Counted from the stretch's first letter, positions 40,991-50,594 are shown. The stretch is 64,000 nucleotides of DNA from Nocardioides litoris (GCF_006346315.1 NZ_VDMR01000003.1:310001-374000), one strand, 5' to 3'. The notes: generated from the letters alone by a model not told the origin. Made by a program: numbers and translations.

Positions 40991-41407
40991 TCAGTGAGCG
41001 TGCTCGCCCCGGTAGTACTCGAAGACCAGGCCCTGCAGGGCCAGGGAGCCCAGGGCGCCGCCGATGATGAACAGCCACCAGGCGCCGGCGGCGACGCCGA
41101 AGACCATGACGGCCAGGGTGGCGCCGCACCACAGCGGCCACCAGGAGTACGGCGGGAAGAACCCGAGCTCGCCCGCGCCGTCGGCGATCTCGCCGTCCTT
41201 GCGGTCCTCGGGGCGCTCGTCCATCTTCCGGGCGTGGAAGCCGAGGTACATCGTGACCATGAGGGTCAGCAGGCCGGTCATGACGAGCGCCGACGTACCC
41301 GTCCAGTCACCACCGCTGTCGCCCGCGTCGGTCACCAGCCAGTAGGCCGGCGTCACCAGCACCAGGAAGATGGTGGTGATGCCGAAGATCCAGGCCTCGG
41401 CCTTCAT
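40991..41407 (-). CDS. ctaF: Cytochrome c oxidase subunit IV (actinobacterial type)
   Basis: A 138-residue membrane protein with four helices ([36 protein letters not shown] and two in the C-terminal half) and the conserved [16 protein letters not shown] segment of actinobacterial subunit IV. It is a small structural subunit of the aa3 oxidase. The ATG overlaps the ctaD stop as ATGA, making it the last gene of the ctaC-ctaD-ctaF operon. Confidence 0.95.
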   Translation of the reverse strand: MKAEAWIFGITTIFLVLVTPAYWLVTDAGDSGGDWTGTSALVMTGLLTLMVTMYLGFHARKMDERPEDRKDGEIADGAGELGFFPPYSWWPLWCGATLAVMVFGVAAGAWWLFIIGGALGSLALQGLVFEYYRGEHAH

Positions 41408-43173
41408 CGCTCGTCACCCTCCGTGTCGTTGCGCTGCATGCGCTCCTTGAGCAGCGTGTCGCGACCCTCCATGTCCGGGGCGTCGGCGAACTTGCCGTCA
41501 CGCGCAGCGGCGTTCTCCTCCATCTCGATGGCCGCGACCTCGGGGTGGTGCAGGTCGAAGGCCGGCGACTCCGATCGGATGCGCGGGATGGAGTGGAAGT
41601 TGTGGCGCGGCGGCGGGCAGCTGGTGGCCCACTCGAGCGAGCGGCCCCAGCCCCACGGGTCGTCGACCTCGACCTTGGGCGCCTTGCGGGAGACCCAGAG
41701 GTTGTAGAGGAACGGCAGCATCGAGGCGCCGAGCAGGAACGAGCCGAGCGTGGAGACCTGGTTGAGCGTGGTCCAGCCGTCGGCCTCGGTGTAGTCGGCG
41801 TAGCGGCGCGGCATGCCCTCGACACCCAGCCAGTGCTGGACGAGGAACGTGACGTGGAAGCCGACGAACAGCAGCCAGAAGTGCAGCTTGCCGAGGCGCT
41901 CGTCGAGCATCCGGCCGGTCATCTTGGGCCACCAGAAGTAGAAGCCCGCGAACATCGCGAACACCACGGTGCCGAAGACGACGTAGTGGAAGTGCGCCAC
42001 CACGAAGTAGGAGTCGGAGACGTGGAAGTCCAGCGGCGGGCTGGCCAGGATGATGCCGGTCAGGCCACCGAACAAGAAGGTCGTGAGGAAGCCGATCGAC
42101 CACAGCATCGGGGTGTCGAAGGAGACGGACCCGCCCCACATCGTGCCGATCCAGTTGAAGAACTTCACGCCTGTCGGCACGGCGATCAAGAACGTCATGC
42201 CGGAGAAGAACGGCAGGTTGACCGACCCGGTGACGAACATGTGGTGGGCCCAGACGGCGACCGAGAGGATCGCGATGCCGAGCGTGGCGCCCACGAGGCC
42301 GACGTAGCCGAAGATCGGCTTGCGGCTGAAGACGGGGAGGATCTCGGTCACGATGCCGAAGAACGGCAGCGCGATGATGTAGACCTCTGGGTGCCCGAAG
42401 AACCAGAACAGGTGCTGCCAGAGGATCGCGCCGCCGTGGGCGGTGTCGAAGACGCTGGCCCCGATCTGGCGGTCGGCCTCCAGCATCAGCAGCGCGCCGG
42501 CGAGGATCGGGAACGCGATGAGCACCAGCAGGCTGGTGATGAGGGTGTTCCAGGTGAACAGCGACATCCGGAACATCGTCAGGCCCGGCGCACGCATGCA
42601 GATGATCGTGGTGATGAAGTTGACCGCGCCGAGGATGGAGCCGAGACCGGCCATCCACAGGCCCATGATCCACAAGTCACCACCGACGCCCGGCGAGCGG
42701 ACCGCGTCGGAGAGCGGGGTGTAGGCGAACCAGCCGAAGTCGGCCGCTCCGCTCGGGGTCAGGAACCCGGAGCCCGCGATGATGCCGCCGAACAGGAACA
42801 GCCAGTAGCTGAACATGTTCAGGCGCGGGAACGCGACGTCGGGCGAGCCGATCTGCAGCGGCATGATCACGTTGGCGAAGCCGAAGAACAGCGGCGTCGC
42901 GAACAGCAGCAGCATGATCGTGCCGTGCATCGTGAACAGCTGGTTGTACAGCTGCTCGTTGACGACCTGGCTGCCGGGGAAGGCGAGCTCGGAGCGGATG
43001 ACCAGGGCCATCACGCCGGCGAGCAGGAACCAGACGAACGACGTGACGAGGTACAGCTTGCCGATCAGCTTGTGGTCGGTCGTGGTCAGGAGGCGCACGA
43101 CCTCCTGGCCGAGCGGCTTGCGCCCCGCGACGGGGGTGATGCTCTCGTTCTGCGGGTCCGCGGTCGTGGTCAC
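41404..43173 (-). CDS. ctaD: Cytochrome c oxidase subunit I
   Basis: A 589-residue twelve-helix catalytic subunit carrying heme a and the heme a3-CuB centre. Motifs include the heme a His in [15 protein letters not shown], CuB/Tyr site [24 protein letters not shown] (two CuB His ligands) and [15 protein letters not shown] (heme a3 and a ligands). The C-terminal 60 residues extend into the cytoplasm. It reduces O2 to water with proton pumping. The GTG start overlaps the ctaC stop as GTGA. Confidence 0.98.
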   Translation of the reverse strand: MTTTADPQNESITPVAGRKPLGQEVVRLLTTTDHKLIGKLYLVTSFVWFLLAGVMALVIRSELAFPGSQVVNEQLYNQLFTMHGTIMLLLFATPLFFGFANVIMPLQIGSPDVAFPRLNMFSYWLFLFGGIIAGSGFLTPSGAADFGWFAYTPLSDAVRSPGVGGDLWIMGLWMAGLGSILGAVNFITTIICMRAPGLTMFRMSLFTWNTLITSLLVLIAFPILAGALLMLEADRQIGASVFDTAHGGAILWQHLFWFFGHPEVYIIALPFFGIVTEILPVFSRKPIFGYVGLVGATLGIAILSVAVWAHHMFVTGSVNLPFFSGMTFLIAVPTGVKFFNWIGTMWGGSVSFDTPMLWSIGFLTTFLFGGLTGIILASPPLDFHVSDSYFVVAHFHYVVFGTVVFAMFAGFYFWWPKMTGRMLDERLGKLHFWLLFVGFHVTFLVQHWLGVEGMPRRYADYTEADGWTTLNQVSTLGSFLLGASMLPFLYNLWVSRKAPKVEVDDPWGWGRSLEWATSCPPPRHNFHSIPRIRSESPAFDLHHPEVAAIEMEENAAARDGKFADAPDMEGRDTLLKERMQRNDTEGDER

Positions 43174-44078
43174 AGGCAGACCTCCTCGCTGTTGCTCTCC
43201 TCGGTCTCACCCTCGGTGGCCTCGAGGCCGTCCTGGGTGCTGGCGTTCTCGCCGCCGCAGATGACGCCCTGGGAGACGTTGCCCGCGTCGTACTGCTGCT
43301 CGAGGTAGGCCTCGTACTCCGCCTCGGTGTCCACGCTCACGTTGAACAGCATGCGGGAGTGGTAGACCCCGCACAGCTCGTAGCACTTGCCGGCGTACTC
43401 GCCGGTGGTCTTGGGCGTGACCTGGTAGTGGTTGGCCTGGCCCGGGATGACGTCCATCTTGATGAGGAACGCCGGCACGCCGAAGTCGTGGATGACGTCG
43501 GGGCTGCGCAGCTCGAACCGGGTCGTGGTGTCGACCGGGACGTGCAGCGTGGGGATGTCGGAACCGGTGCCGACTTCGTAGACGTTGACCGGCTCGGACT
43601 CGCCCTCGGGCGTGTACTCGTAGTTGAAGGTCCACGACCACTGCTGACCCACGACGTAGACGGTGTTCTCGACCGGGTCGTCGGGGTTGTTGAGGACCTG
43701 GTTCTGCGTCTGGATCGTGTGGTCGAAGAAGACGATGACCATGATGATCGGGAAGATCGTGTAGAAGATCTCGAGCGGCAGGTTGTAGCGCGTCTGCACC
43801 GGGACCTCGTCGTCGTGACGACGGCGATAGCGCCAGATCGCCCAGAAGATGAGTCCCCAGACGACGACGCCGGTGACCAGCGCAGCGATCCAGGCGCCCT
43901 GCCAGAGGTCGAGCGTGTGCTCGCCCTCCTCGGTGGCGGGCTTGGGCATGGCGAGCCGCTCGAACTCCGAGTCGGAGCCGCAGCCCGACACGACGATGGC
44001 GGTGAGACCCAGGAGAGCGACCAGGGCGGCGCGGCGCGGACGCCGGCGACCTGGGCGCCCGGGGAGGAGCAGACCCAC
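43170..44078 (-). CDS. ctaC: Cytochrome c oxidase subunit II
   Basis: A 302-residue subunit II with a lipoprotein-like signal ([11 protein letters not shown]), two membrane helices (about 55-75 and 98-118) and an extracytoplasmic cupredoxin domain with the CuA site: [11 protein letters not shown], then [12 protein letters not shown] (Cys, Glu, Cys, His, Met ligands). It accepts electrons from QcrC. The C-terminus adds an acidic tail with CGG and VCL cysteines. Start is GTG with an AGAAGGG ribosome-binding site. First gene of the ctaC-ctaD-ctaF operon. Confidence 0.97.
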   Translation of the reverse strand: MGLLLPGRPGRRRPRRAALVALLGLTAIVVSGCGSDSEFERLAMPKPATEEGEHTLDLWQGAWIAALVTGVVVWGLIFWAIWRYRRRHDDEVPVQTRYNLPLEIFYTIFPIIMVIVFFDHTIQTQNQVLNNPDDPVENTVYVVGQQWSWTFNYEYTPEGESEPVNVYEVGTGSDIPTLHVPVDTTTRFELRSPDVIHDFGVPAFLIKMDVIPGQANHYQVTPKTTGEYAGKCYELCGVYHSRMLFNVSVDTEAEYEAYLEQQYDAGNVSQGVICGGENASTQDGLEATEGETEESNSEEVCL

Positions 44079-44115
44079 GAACGAGCCCTTCTCTCAGGTG
44101 GTCACGAACTTCTTC

Positions 44116-44121
44116 AGAGTA
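44116..44121 (-). promoter_or_regulatory. Candidate -10 box for ctaC
   Basis: TACTCT on the minus strand about 37 nt upstream of the ctaC GTG, which leaves a leader of about 30 nt carrying a ribosome-binding site. This gene is thus leadered, unlike many in the window. Confidence 0.35.
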
Positions 44122-44171
44122 CTCCCAACTGACTCCCAGGGAGCGCCCGGGTGGGTGGTTGGATCGGTCAC

Positions 44172-45287
44172 GTGCTCGCGCCGACCCGCTACCTCGACGC
44201 GGCCTCCTCCGAGCCGCTGCACCCCGCGGCACGGGAGACGCTGCTCGCCGCCCTGGACGCGGGGTGGGCCGATCCGCGACGCCTCCACCACCCGGCCCGC
44301 TCGGCGCGCCTGCTGCTCGACAACGCCCGGGCCGCGGTCGCCGAGGCGCTCGACGTCCGAGCCGACGAGGTGACGTTCACGGCCTCGGGCACCGAGGCGA
44401 CCCACCGCGGCCTGCTCGGCCTGGCCGCCGCCCGTCGGCACGTCGGACGGCGCGTCGTGCTCTCGGCCGTCGAGCACAGCGCGGTCGCGCACGCCGCCGC
44501 CTGGTGGGGGACCCCGAGCGAGGTCGGGGTCGACCGGGTCGGCCGGGTCCGGCCCGACGACCTCGTGGAGGACTGCCGCGGCGGCGACGTCGCGGTGGCC
44601 GCCCTGCAGTCGGCCAACCACGAGGTCGGCACCACGCAGGACGTCCACGGCGTCATGGAGCTCGGCCTGCCCGACGGCGTGCCGTTGTTCGTCGACGCCT
44701 GTGCCTCCATGGGCCGCCTCCCGCTCCCCCGCGCCGGGGCCGCGCTGGCCGGCTCGGCCCACAAGTGGGGCGGGCCCGCGGGCGTCGGCGTGCTCGTCGT
44801 ACGACGGGGGGCGGCGTGGGAGAGCCCGTTCCCCGCCGACGACCGCACCGACCACCGGGCCGCGGGCTTCGAGAACGTGCCGGCGGCGCTGGCCGCGGCC
44901 GCCGCGCTGCAGGCCGTGGTCGCCGAGCGGACCGAGGTCGCGGCCCGCCAGCACGCCCTGGTCGACCGGGTCCGGGCCGCTGCGGCCGCGATCGGCGACG
45001 TCGACGTGGTCGGCGATCCTGTCGGTCGCCTGCCGCACCTCGTGACGTTCTCGGTGCTCTACGTCAACGGCGAGCGGCTCGTCACCGAGCTCGACCGGCG
45101 CGGCTTCGGGGTGGCGAGCGGGTCGGCCTGCACGGCCTCGACGCTCGAGCCCTCCCGGGTGCTGGCCGCGATGGGCGCCCTCACCCACGGCAACGTGCGG
45201 GTCTCGCTGGCCCGCGGGACCACCGAGGCCGACGTCGACGCCTTCTGCGCGGCCCTGCCCGGGGTCGTCGCGGAGCTGCGCGCATGA
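44172..45287 (+). CDS. Cysteine desulfurase-like class V aminotransferase
   Basis: A 371-residue PLP enzyme of the NifS/IscS family. It has YLDAASSEPLHP at the N-terminus, FTASGTEATHRGLLG, VEHSAVAHAA (PLP-stacking His), the PLP Lys in GSAHKWGGPAGVG, and a C-terminal loop GVASGSACTASTLEPS with the likely persulfide Cys. It would release sulfur from cysteine for transfer to TusA, encoded immediately downstream with an ATGA overlap. The GTG at 44172 fits family N-termini better than the GTG 21 nt upstream. It diverges from ctaC. Confidence 0.92.
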   Translation: MLAPTRYLDAASSEPLHPAARETLLAALDAGWADPRRLHHPARSARLLLDNARAAVAEALDVRADEVTFTASGTEATHRGLLGLAAARRHVGRRVVLSAVEHSAVAHAAAWWGTPSEVGVDRVGRVRPDDLVEDCRGGDVAVAALQSANHEVGTTQDVHGVMELGLPDGVPLFVDACASMGRLPLPRAGAALAGSAHKWGGPAGVGVLVVRRGAAWESPFPADDRTDHRAAGFENVPAALAAAAALQAVVAERTEVAARQHALVDRVRAAAAAIGDVDVVGDPVGRLPHLVTFSVLYVNGERLVTELDRRGFGVASGSACTASTLEPSRVLAAMGALTHGNVRVSLARGTTEADVDAFCAALPGVVAELRA

Positions 45288-45520
45288 CCGACGGCGCGCT
45301 GGAGCTCGACTGCCGGGGGATGCTCTGCCCGGCCCCGATCATCGAGCTCGGTCGTCGGCACGCCGAGGTCGCGGTCGGCTCGGTCGTGGCGGTGGTCGCC
45401 GACGACCCGGCCGCACGGTACGACGTGCCGGCCTGGTGCCGGATGAAGGGCCAGGACTACCTGGGCGAGGAGCGTGCCGACGACGGCACGCCGCGCTACC
45501 TGGTGCGGCGCACCGGCTGA
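45284..45520 (+). CDS. tusA: TusA-type sulfurtransferase
   Basis: A 78-residue sulfur carrier with the CPxP active site (LDCRGMLCPAPIIELGR), the Cys accepting persulfide sulfur from a desulfurase. The ATG overlaps the desulfurase stop, so the pair works as a sulfur relay, for example to tRNA thiolation or molybdenum cofactor. Partners beyond this pair are not in the window. Length is normal for the family. Confidence 0.93.
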   Translation: MTDGALELDCRGMLCPAPIIELGRRHAEVAVGSVVAVVADDPAARYDVPAWCRMKGQDYLGEERADDGTPRYLVRRTG

Positions 45521-45527
45521 GCCGGCG

Positions 45528-46511
45528 TCAGGACAGGTGGCGGCCCACCTCGGCCGCCGCGTCGGCGCCGTACGACGTCTCGAGCCGGCCCAGGAACTCG
45601 GAGGCGGTGAAGGAGTACTCCTGGGTGCCGACCGTCTCGACGACGTACGCCGCGAGGACGCAGCCGACCTGGCAGGCGCGCTCGAGGCCGAGGTCCCAGC
45701 TCAGGGCGGCCAGGAAGCCGGCGCGGAACGCGTCGCCGACGCCGGTGGGCTCGACCGCGGTGACGTCGGCCGCGGCCGTGACCTCGATCGTGGGCTGGCC
45801 GGCGCGCTGCACGCGGACGCCGTCCTTGCCGAGGGTGGTGACCTGCGTGCCGACCCGCGAGAGGACCTCCTCGGCGCTCCACCCGGTCTTCTGCTCGATC
45901 ATGTGCGACTCGTACTCGTTGGAGAACAAGATGGAGGCGCCGTCGATGAGCTGGCGGATGAGGTCGCCGCCGCTGAACGCGAGCTGCTGGCTGGGGTCGG
46001 CGATGAAGGCGTAGCCGCGCTGGCGGCACTCCTCGGTGTGGCGCAGCATGCCGTCGGGGTCGTCGGCACCGACGAGCACGTAGTCGGGCTCGCCGACGCG
46101 CCCGACGATCGGGCCGAGCTCCACGAGGCGGGCCTCGCTCATCGCACCGGGGTAGAAGGAGGCGATCTGGGCGCCGGTCGGGTCGGTGGTGCAGACGAAG
46201 CGTGCGGTGTGGCGGCTCTCGGAGATCCGGACCGACTGGCAGTCGACGCCGTGGCGCTCGAGCCAGGAGCGGTAGTCGGCGAAGTCCTCGCCGGCCGCAC
46301 CGACGAGCACCGGCCGCAGGCCGAGCTGGCCGAGGCCGAAGGTGATGTTGGCGCCCACGCCGCCGCGGCGGATCTCGAGGTCGTCGACGAGGAAGGACAG
46401 CGAGATCTTGTCGAGCTGCTCGACCACGAGGCTGTCGGCGAACTTGCCGCCGAAGCCCATGAGGTGGTCGGTGGCGATCGAGCCGGCGATGAGCAGGGAA
46501 CCGTGGGTCAC
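45528..46511 (-). CDS. PfkB-family carbohydrate/nucleoside kinase
   Basis: A 327-residue ribokinase-fold kinase with N-terminal LLIAGSIATDHLM, RRGGVGANITFGLGQLG and the C-terminal anion-hole/catalytic motif EPTGVGDAFRAGFLAA (Asp base). Length and TALGKDG-like region fit the adenosine kinase or sugar kinase branch common next to hesB in actinobacteria; the substrate cannot be fixed. The GTG at 46511 has TAGGGT 8 nt upstream. Its downstream end faces tusA. Confidence 0.9.
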   Translation of the reverse strand: MTHGSLLIAGSIATDHLMGFGGKFADSLVVEQLDKISLSFLVDDLEIRRGGVGANITFGLGQLGLRPVLVGAAGEDFADYRSWLERHGVDCQSVRISESRHTARFVCTTDPTGAQIASFYPGAMSEARLVELGPIVGRVGEPDYVLVGADDPDGMLRHTEECRQRGYAFIADPSQQLAFSGGDLIRQLIDGASILFSNEYESHMIEQKTGWSAEEVLSRVGTQVTTLGKDGVRVQRAGQPTIEVTAAADVTAVEPTGVGDAFRAGFLAALSWDLGLERACQVGCVLAAYVVETVGTQEYSFTASEFLGRLETSYGADAAAEVGRHLS

Positions 46512-46519
46512 GTGAGCCG

Positions 46520-46525
46520 ACCCTA
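46520..46525 (-). promoter_or_regulatory. -10 box for the PfkB kinase gene
   Basis: TAGGGT on the minus strand, 8 nt before the GTG at 46511. Confidence 0.5.
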
Positions 46526-46537
46526 GGGCGCGGAGAC

Positions 46538-46549
46538 TACCGATCGGTA
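46538..46549. promoter_or_regulatory. Perfect 12-bp palindrome between divergent genes
   Basis: TACCGATCGGTA is fully self-complementary. It lies 13 bp upstream of the kinase -10 box and 28 bp upstream of the opposing -10 box, a position suited to an operator controlling both genes. The form resembles TetR-family operators; no such regulator is encoded nearby. Confidence 0.45.
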
Positions 46550-46576
46550 TTCCTGGGGGTACCTGTCAGTAGCCCC

Positions 46577-46582
46577 TAGCGT
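46577..46582 (+). promoter_or_regulatory. -10 box of a leaderless promoter
   Basis: TAGCGT lies 7 nt before the ATG at 46590. Confidence 0.6.
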
Positions 46583-46589
46583 CGACGTC

Positions 46590-46811
46590 ATGACCTCCTC
46601 GCGCCCGTACGACGACCTCGGCTCCCCCGCCCAGATGCAGGCCGACTGCCGGGCGACGACGGCGCGTCTCGAGCGGGCCGCGCGCCGGGTCACCGCGCCC
46701 GCGCCGTCGCTGCACTACGACGAGCAGCCGGCCGAGCGGTCCAAGCCGACGATCGAGGTCTCGGCCGCCGCGGCCCGGCTGGCGGGGGCGCTGCACTTCC
46801 ACCTGGAGTGA
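46590..46811 (+). CDS. Small hypothetical protein
   Basis: A 73-residue soluble protein (MTSSRPYDDLGSPAQMQADC start) with two short helices: DCRATTARLERAARRV and EVSAAAARLAGALHFHL. It has one Cys and no membrane segment. No family recognised. A clean leaderless promoter signature and codon use like its neighbours support a real gene. It converges on hesB across a bidirectional terminator. Function unknown. Confidence 0.65.
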   Translation: MTSSRPYDDLGSPAQMQADCRATTARLERAARRVTAPAPSLHYDEQPAERSKPTIEVSAAAARLAGALHFHLE

Positions 46812-46846
46812 CCTGGTGGCCGGCCCACGTCCGGCCCGAGACAGCA

Positions 46847-46875
46847 ACAGGCCCCCGCCGTCGGCGGGGGCCTGT
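46847..46875. terminator. Bidirectional terminator hairpin
   Basis: A perfect 13-bp stem ACAGGCCCCCGCC/GGCGGGGGCCTGT with a 3-nt loop between two convergent genes. Confidence 0.8.
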
Positions 46876-46896
46876 CGTGTCAGCTGTGCCAGCGGC

Positions 46897-47256
46897 TCAG
46901 TGGAAGCTGTCACCGCACGCGCACGAACCCGTGGCGTTGGGGTTGTCGATGGTGAAGCCCTGCTTCTCGATGGAGTCGACGAAGTCGATCTCGGCCCCGT
47001 TGAGGTAGGGCACGCTCATGCGGTCGACGACGACGGCCACGCCGTCGAAGTCGGTGACGACGTCACCGTCGAGGGTGCGCTCGTCGAAGAAGAGCTGGTA
47101 GCGAAGGCCGCTGCAGCCGCCGGGCTGCACGGAGATGCGCAGCTGGAGGTCGTCGCGACCCTCCTGCTCCAGCAGGCTCTTCACCTTCGCGGCGGCCACC
47201 GAGCTCAGGTTGATCTGGTCGGTGCGACGCTCGGTGGTCTCGAGCTGCTCGGTCAT
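46897..47256 (-). CDS. erpA: HesB/IscA/ErpA-family iron-sulfur insertion protein
   Basis: A 119-residue A-type carrier. Cluster ligands are the Cys of QPGGCSGLRYQ and the C-terminal CACG pair (GSCACGDSFH). It delivers Fe-S clusters to apoproteins. An N-terminal extension of about 15 residues is usual in actinobacterial homologues. In this window it could serve QcrA and NadA, both Fe-S proteins; that is inference from proximity. ErpA rather than IscA is a best guess. Confidence 0.93.
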   Translation of the reverse strand: MTEQLETTERRTDQINLSSVAAAKVKSLLEQEGRDDLQLRISVQPGGCSGLRYQLFFDERTLDGDVVTDFDGVAVVVDRMSVPYLNGAEIDFVDSIEKQGFTIDNPNATGSCACGDSFH

Positions 47257-47341
47257 GTCAGTGGCTCCCTGGTACGAGACGTGGGGTGGTTGCTCCTGGT
47301 CAATCGTCGCACACGGCGGGTTATTCCTCCCCCGCCGCCGG

Positions 47342-48427
47342 CTAGCGCGACCAGGTGCGGGCGGTGCGCTCGGCCAGCGCGGCCAACGACCCGGCCGGGT
47401 CGGCCATCGCCCGGTCCAGGCCGACGAGGTCGGCCATCGAGTAGGCAGACTCGACCCCCAGCGCCCGCATCTCGCGCGACCCCACCAGCACCTGCCCGGC
47501 CAGCGCGACGCAGGGCCGCAACGCCTCGGCAGCGACCTCCGCGACGCCGTACGGGACCTTGCCCGAGCGGCTGGAGAAGTCGAAGGCGCCCTCGCCGGTG
47601 ACGACGAGGTCGGCCGCCCGGGCGCGCTCGGCGAGCCCGACGGCGTCGACGACGAGGCCGATGCCGGGCTCGCGCCTCGCGCCGAGGCAGAGCAGGGCGT
47701 GGCCGAGCCCGCCGGCGGCGCCGGCGCCCTTCTCCAGCGCCGTACGGCGGTCGGTGGCGACGGCGAGCAGCTCGAGCCGGGCGTCGACCGCGGCGATCCG
47801 GTCCTCGCCGATGCCCTTCTGCGGCCCGTAGGTCTTGGCCGCCCCGAACAGGCCGGTCAGCGGGTTGTCGACGTCGGAGGCCATCACCAGGCGCACGTCG
47901 CCGAGCCGGGCGCGGGCGGGACCGAGGTCGACCGCCCCGAGGCCGTCGAGCCCGGCCGGACCGCCGTCCAGGGCGGCGTCGGCGGTGGCGCCGAGCGCGG
48001 CCAGCAGCCCCGCTCCCCCGTCGGTGGTGCCCGACCCGCCGAGGCCGAGCACGACCTCCTCCGCGCCTCCGTCCAGGGCGGCCAGCAGCAGCTCGCCGAC
48101 ACCCACCGTCGAGGCCGTCTCGGCGGCGTCCTCCGGCACGAGGTGGCGTCCGCAGGCCTGCGCGGTCTCGACGTACGCCGTCGCGCCGACGCGCAGCACG
48201 GCCGCGGGCACGGGGTCACCGACGGCCGAGGTGACGGTGACGAGGTGGAGCTCGCCGCCCAGCGCGGCGTGCAGCACGTCGACGAACCCGGGCCCGCCGT
48301 CGGACATCGGCGCCAGGTCGAGCTGGTCGTCAGGGGCCTGGCGCCGCCAGCCCTCGGCGACCGCCTCGGCCGCCTCGACGGCGGTGAGGGTGCCGGCGAA
48401 CTTGTCCGGGGCCACGAGCACGCGCAT
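47342..48427 (-). CDS. glxK: Glycerate kinase (GlxK/GckA type I)
   Basis: A 361-residue glycerate kinase with the diagnostic N-terminus RVLVAPDKFAGTLTAVEAAE, PMSDGGPGFVD, the glycine-rich GLGGSGTTDGGAGLLAALG, ASDVDNPLTG and the C-terminal TGEGAFDFSSRSGKVPYGV. It phosphorylates D-glycerate, probably to 2-phosphoglycerate, feeding glycolysis. A CAGGAT -10-like box lies 6 nt before the ATG at 48427. It is divergent from the GNAT gene with about 42 bp between starts. Confidence 0.95.
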   Translation of the reverse strand: MRVLVAPDKFAGTLTAVEAAEAVAEGWRRQAPDDQLDLAPMSDGGPGFVDVLHAALGGELHLVTVTSAVGDPVPAAVLRVGATAYVETAQACGRHLVPEDAAETASTVGVGELLLAALDGGAEEVVLGLGGSGTTDGGAGLLAALGATADAALDGGPAGLDGLGAVDLGPARARLGDVRLVMASDVDNPLTGLFGAAKTYGPQKGIGEDRIAAVDARLELLAVATDRRTALEKGAGAAGGLGHALLCLGARREPGIGLVVDAVGLAERARAADLVVTGEGAFDFSSRSGKVPYGVAEVAAEALRPCVALAGQVLVGSREMRALGVESAYSMADLVGLDRAMADPAGSLAALAERTARTWSR

Positions 48428-48469
48428 GCCGCCATCCTGCCGGGCGGGGGCACGCCCTCGCGTGAGCGC

Positions 48470-49375
48470 GTGCCCGACGTCGTCGTCCGCCCGATGCGAC
48501 CCGCCGACGTGCCGGCGGCCGAGCGTTTGTCGGCCGAGGCCTTCCTGGGCGTCGACCGGGCGCTGCGGGCGCCGGGCGACCCCGAGCCGCAGGAGCGGCC
48601 GCAGCCGCGCGCGGCCCGCTGGGTCGCCCGCACGCTCGGCACCGTCGCGACCGACCCCGGCGGGTGCTGGGTGGCCGAGGACCCGGGCGCCCCGGGCGCA
48701 CCGGACGGCCTGGTCGGGTTCGCCACGAGCATGCGCCGCGACGGCACCTGGGTCCTCGCGACGTACGCCGTCCGGCCCGGCCGGCAGGGCCGCGGGGTCG
48801 GCCGGCACCTGCTGGACGCGGCGCTGACCCACAGCCGGGGGTGCCTGCGCGGGATGCTGTCGTCGAGCGCCGACCCGGCCGCCGTGCGCCGCTATGTGCT
48901 GGCCGGGTTCGAGATGCACCCGCAGATGACGCTGGCGGGCACGGTCGACCGGTCCGCGATCCCGCCGGGCACGGGCGAGCGGGTGCGCGAGGGCACCTCG
49001 GCCGACACCGACCTGCTGGAGTCGCTCGACCGGCGGCGCCGCGGCTCGGGCCACGGCCCCGACCACGCCTACCTGCAGGACACCTGCCGCCTGCTCGTGG
49101 TGGAGACCCGGGCCGCCTCGGGCTACGCCTACCTCGACCGCGAGTCCTCGGTGCAGCTGCTCGCCGCGACCGACCGCCGCACCGCCGCCCGGCTGCTGTG
49201 GACCGCGCTGGCCGACGGGCCCGAGCAGCAGCGGGTGACCCACGTGACCGCGGCCAACGCCTGGGCGGTCGAGATCGGCACCGCGGCCCGGCTCGCCCTG
49301 CGCACCTCCGGGTTCCTCGCGCTGCGCGGGATGGACCCGCCGGCGCCGTACCTGCACCACGGCGCACTGCTCTGA
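48470..49375 (+). CDS. GNAT-family acetyltransferase
   Basis: A 301-residue protein with an N-terminal GNAT domain (about 1-145: VRPMRPADVPAAERLSAEAF, acetyl-CoA loop RPGRQGRGVGRHLL) and a C-terminal half that looks like a second, degenerate GNAT domain (VTHVTAANAWAVEIGTAARL and GFLALRGMDPPAPYL). Substrate unknown. GTG at 48470 is the likely start. It is followed by nadA, which has its own promoter. Confidence 0.88.
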   Translation: MPDVVVRPMRPADVPAAERLSAEAFLGVDRALRAPGDPEPQERPQPRAARWVARTLGTVATDPGGCWVAEDPGAPGAPDGLVGFATSMRRDGTWVLATYAVRPGRQGRGVGRHLLDAALTHSRGCLRGMLSSSADPAAVRRYVLAGFEMHPQMTLAGTVDRSAIPPGTGERVREGTSADTDLLESLDRRRRGSGHGPDHAYLQDTCRLLVVETRAASGYAYLDRESSVQLLAATDRRTAARLLWTALADGPEQQRVTHVTAANAWAVEIGTAARLALRTSGFLALRGMDPPAPYLHHGALL

Positions 49376-49405
49376 CGCACCGCGCCGGCCCCGCGGCGCG
49401 CTCCC

Positions 49406-49411
49406 TACGAT
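49406..49411 (+). promoter_or_regulatory. -10 box of a leaderless promoter for nadA
   Basis: TACGAT lies 6 nt before the ATG at 49418 with no ribosome-binding site. Confidence 0.6.
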
Positions 49412-49417
49412 GGGGGC

Positions 49418-50593
49418 ATGACGACCGTCGACCTCCCGCTCCTGCCCCTCGGCCGCGGGACCGACCGCGCCTCCGAGCGCGGCGTGGAGTGCCCGGGCGA
49501 CCTGCCCGCGGCGTCCGACCCCGACCTGGTGGCGCGGGCCCGCGCGGCCAAGGAGGCGCTCGGCGACCGGGTGTTCGTGCTCGGCCACCACTACCAGCGC
49601 GACGAGGTCATCCAGTTCGCCGACGTCACCGGCGACTCCTTCAAGCTCGCCCGCGAGGCGGCCGCCCGGCCCGAGGCGGAGTACGTCGTGTTCTGCGGCG
49701 TCCACTTCATGGCCGAGTCGGCCGACATCCTCACCGGTCCCGGTCAGCAGGTCGTCCTGCCCGACCTGGCCGCCGGCTGCTCGATGGCCGACATGGCGCG
49801 GCTGCCCCAGGTCGAGACGGCCTGGCGGGCGCTGGCCGAGGCCGGCGTGCAGGACTCCGTCGTGCCGGTGACCTACATGAACTCCAGCGCCGACATCAAG
49901 GCCTTCTGCGGCCGCAACGGTGGTGTCGTGTGCACGTCCTCCAACGCCGAGGTGGCGCTGGAGTGGGCCTTCGAGCAGCACGGCCCCGACACCAAGGTGA
50001 TGTTCTTCCCCGACCAGCACCTCGGCCGCAACACCGCGGTGCTGAAGATGGGCTACTCCCTCGACGACTGCGTCGTGTGGAACCCGCTGCTGCCGGGCGG
50101 CGGCCTCACCGTCGAGCAGCTGCGCGAGGCGAAGATGATCCTGTGGAAGGGCCACTGCTCGGTCCACGGGCGCTTCTCCCCCGAGGTCGTCGACGAGCTG
50201 CGGGCCACCATCCCCGGCGTCCAGGTGCTCGTGCACCCCGAGTGCCGCCACGAGGTCGTGCTCAAGGCCGACCTGGTGGGCTCCACGGAGTTCATCATCC
50301 AGACCATCGAGGCCGCGCCCGCCGGCTCGTCGTGGGCCATCGGCACCGAGCTCAACCTCGTGCAGCGCCTGGCCAACGCCCACCCCGACAAGCAGATCGT
50401 CTTCCTCGACAAGGACGTCTGCTACTGCTCGACGATGAACCGCATCGACCTGCCGCACTTCGTGTGGGCCATGGAGTCGCTCGCCGCGGGCACGGTGGTC
50501 AACCGCATCGAGGTCGACCCCGACACCGAGCGCGAGGCGCTGGTCGCCCTGCAGCGGATGCTCGACCTGCCGGGTCGCACCCACAAGGACTGA
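49418..50593 (+). CDS. nadA: Quinolinate synthase A
   Basis: A 391-residue NadA that condenses iminoaspartate with dihydroxyacetone phosphate to quinolinate, the first committed steps of NAD synthesis. Substrate motifs are VLGHHYQRDEVIQFADVTGD and GHCSVHGRFSPEVV. The three [4Fe-4S] cysteines are in VVFCGVHFMAES, GGVVCTSSNAE and KDVCYCSTMNRI. Neither nadB nor nadC is adjacent. The leader-free start suggests independent expression. Confidence 0.97.
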   Translation: MTTVDLPLLPLGRGTDRASERGVECPGDLPAASDPDLVARARAAKEALGDRVFVLGHHYQRDEVIQFADVTGDSFKLAREAAARPEAEYVVFCGVHFMAESADILTGPGQQVVLPDLAAGCSMADMARLPQVETAWRALAEAGVQDSVVPVTYMNSSADIKAFCGRNGGVVCTSSNAEVALEWAFEQHGPDTKVMFFPDQHLGRNTAVLKMGYSLDDCVVWNPLLPGGGLTVEQLREAKMILWKGHCSVHGRFSPEVVDELRATIPGVQVLVHPECRHEVVLKADLVGSTEFIIQTIEAAPAGSSWAIGTELNLVQRLANAHPDKQIVFLDKDVCYCSTMNRIDLPHFVWAMESLAAGTVVNRIEVDPDTEREALVALQRMLDLPGRTHKD

Positions 50594-50594
50594 G

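Noticed and set aside
47342..50584. A 1080-codon minus-strand open frame spanning nadA and the GNAT gene
   Set aside because: Only the last 361 codons (glycerate kinase from ATG 48427) look like protein. The rest is an antisense shadow of nadA and the GNAT gene, rich in Gly, Arg and His, as usual in high-GC DNA.
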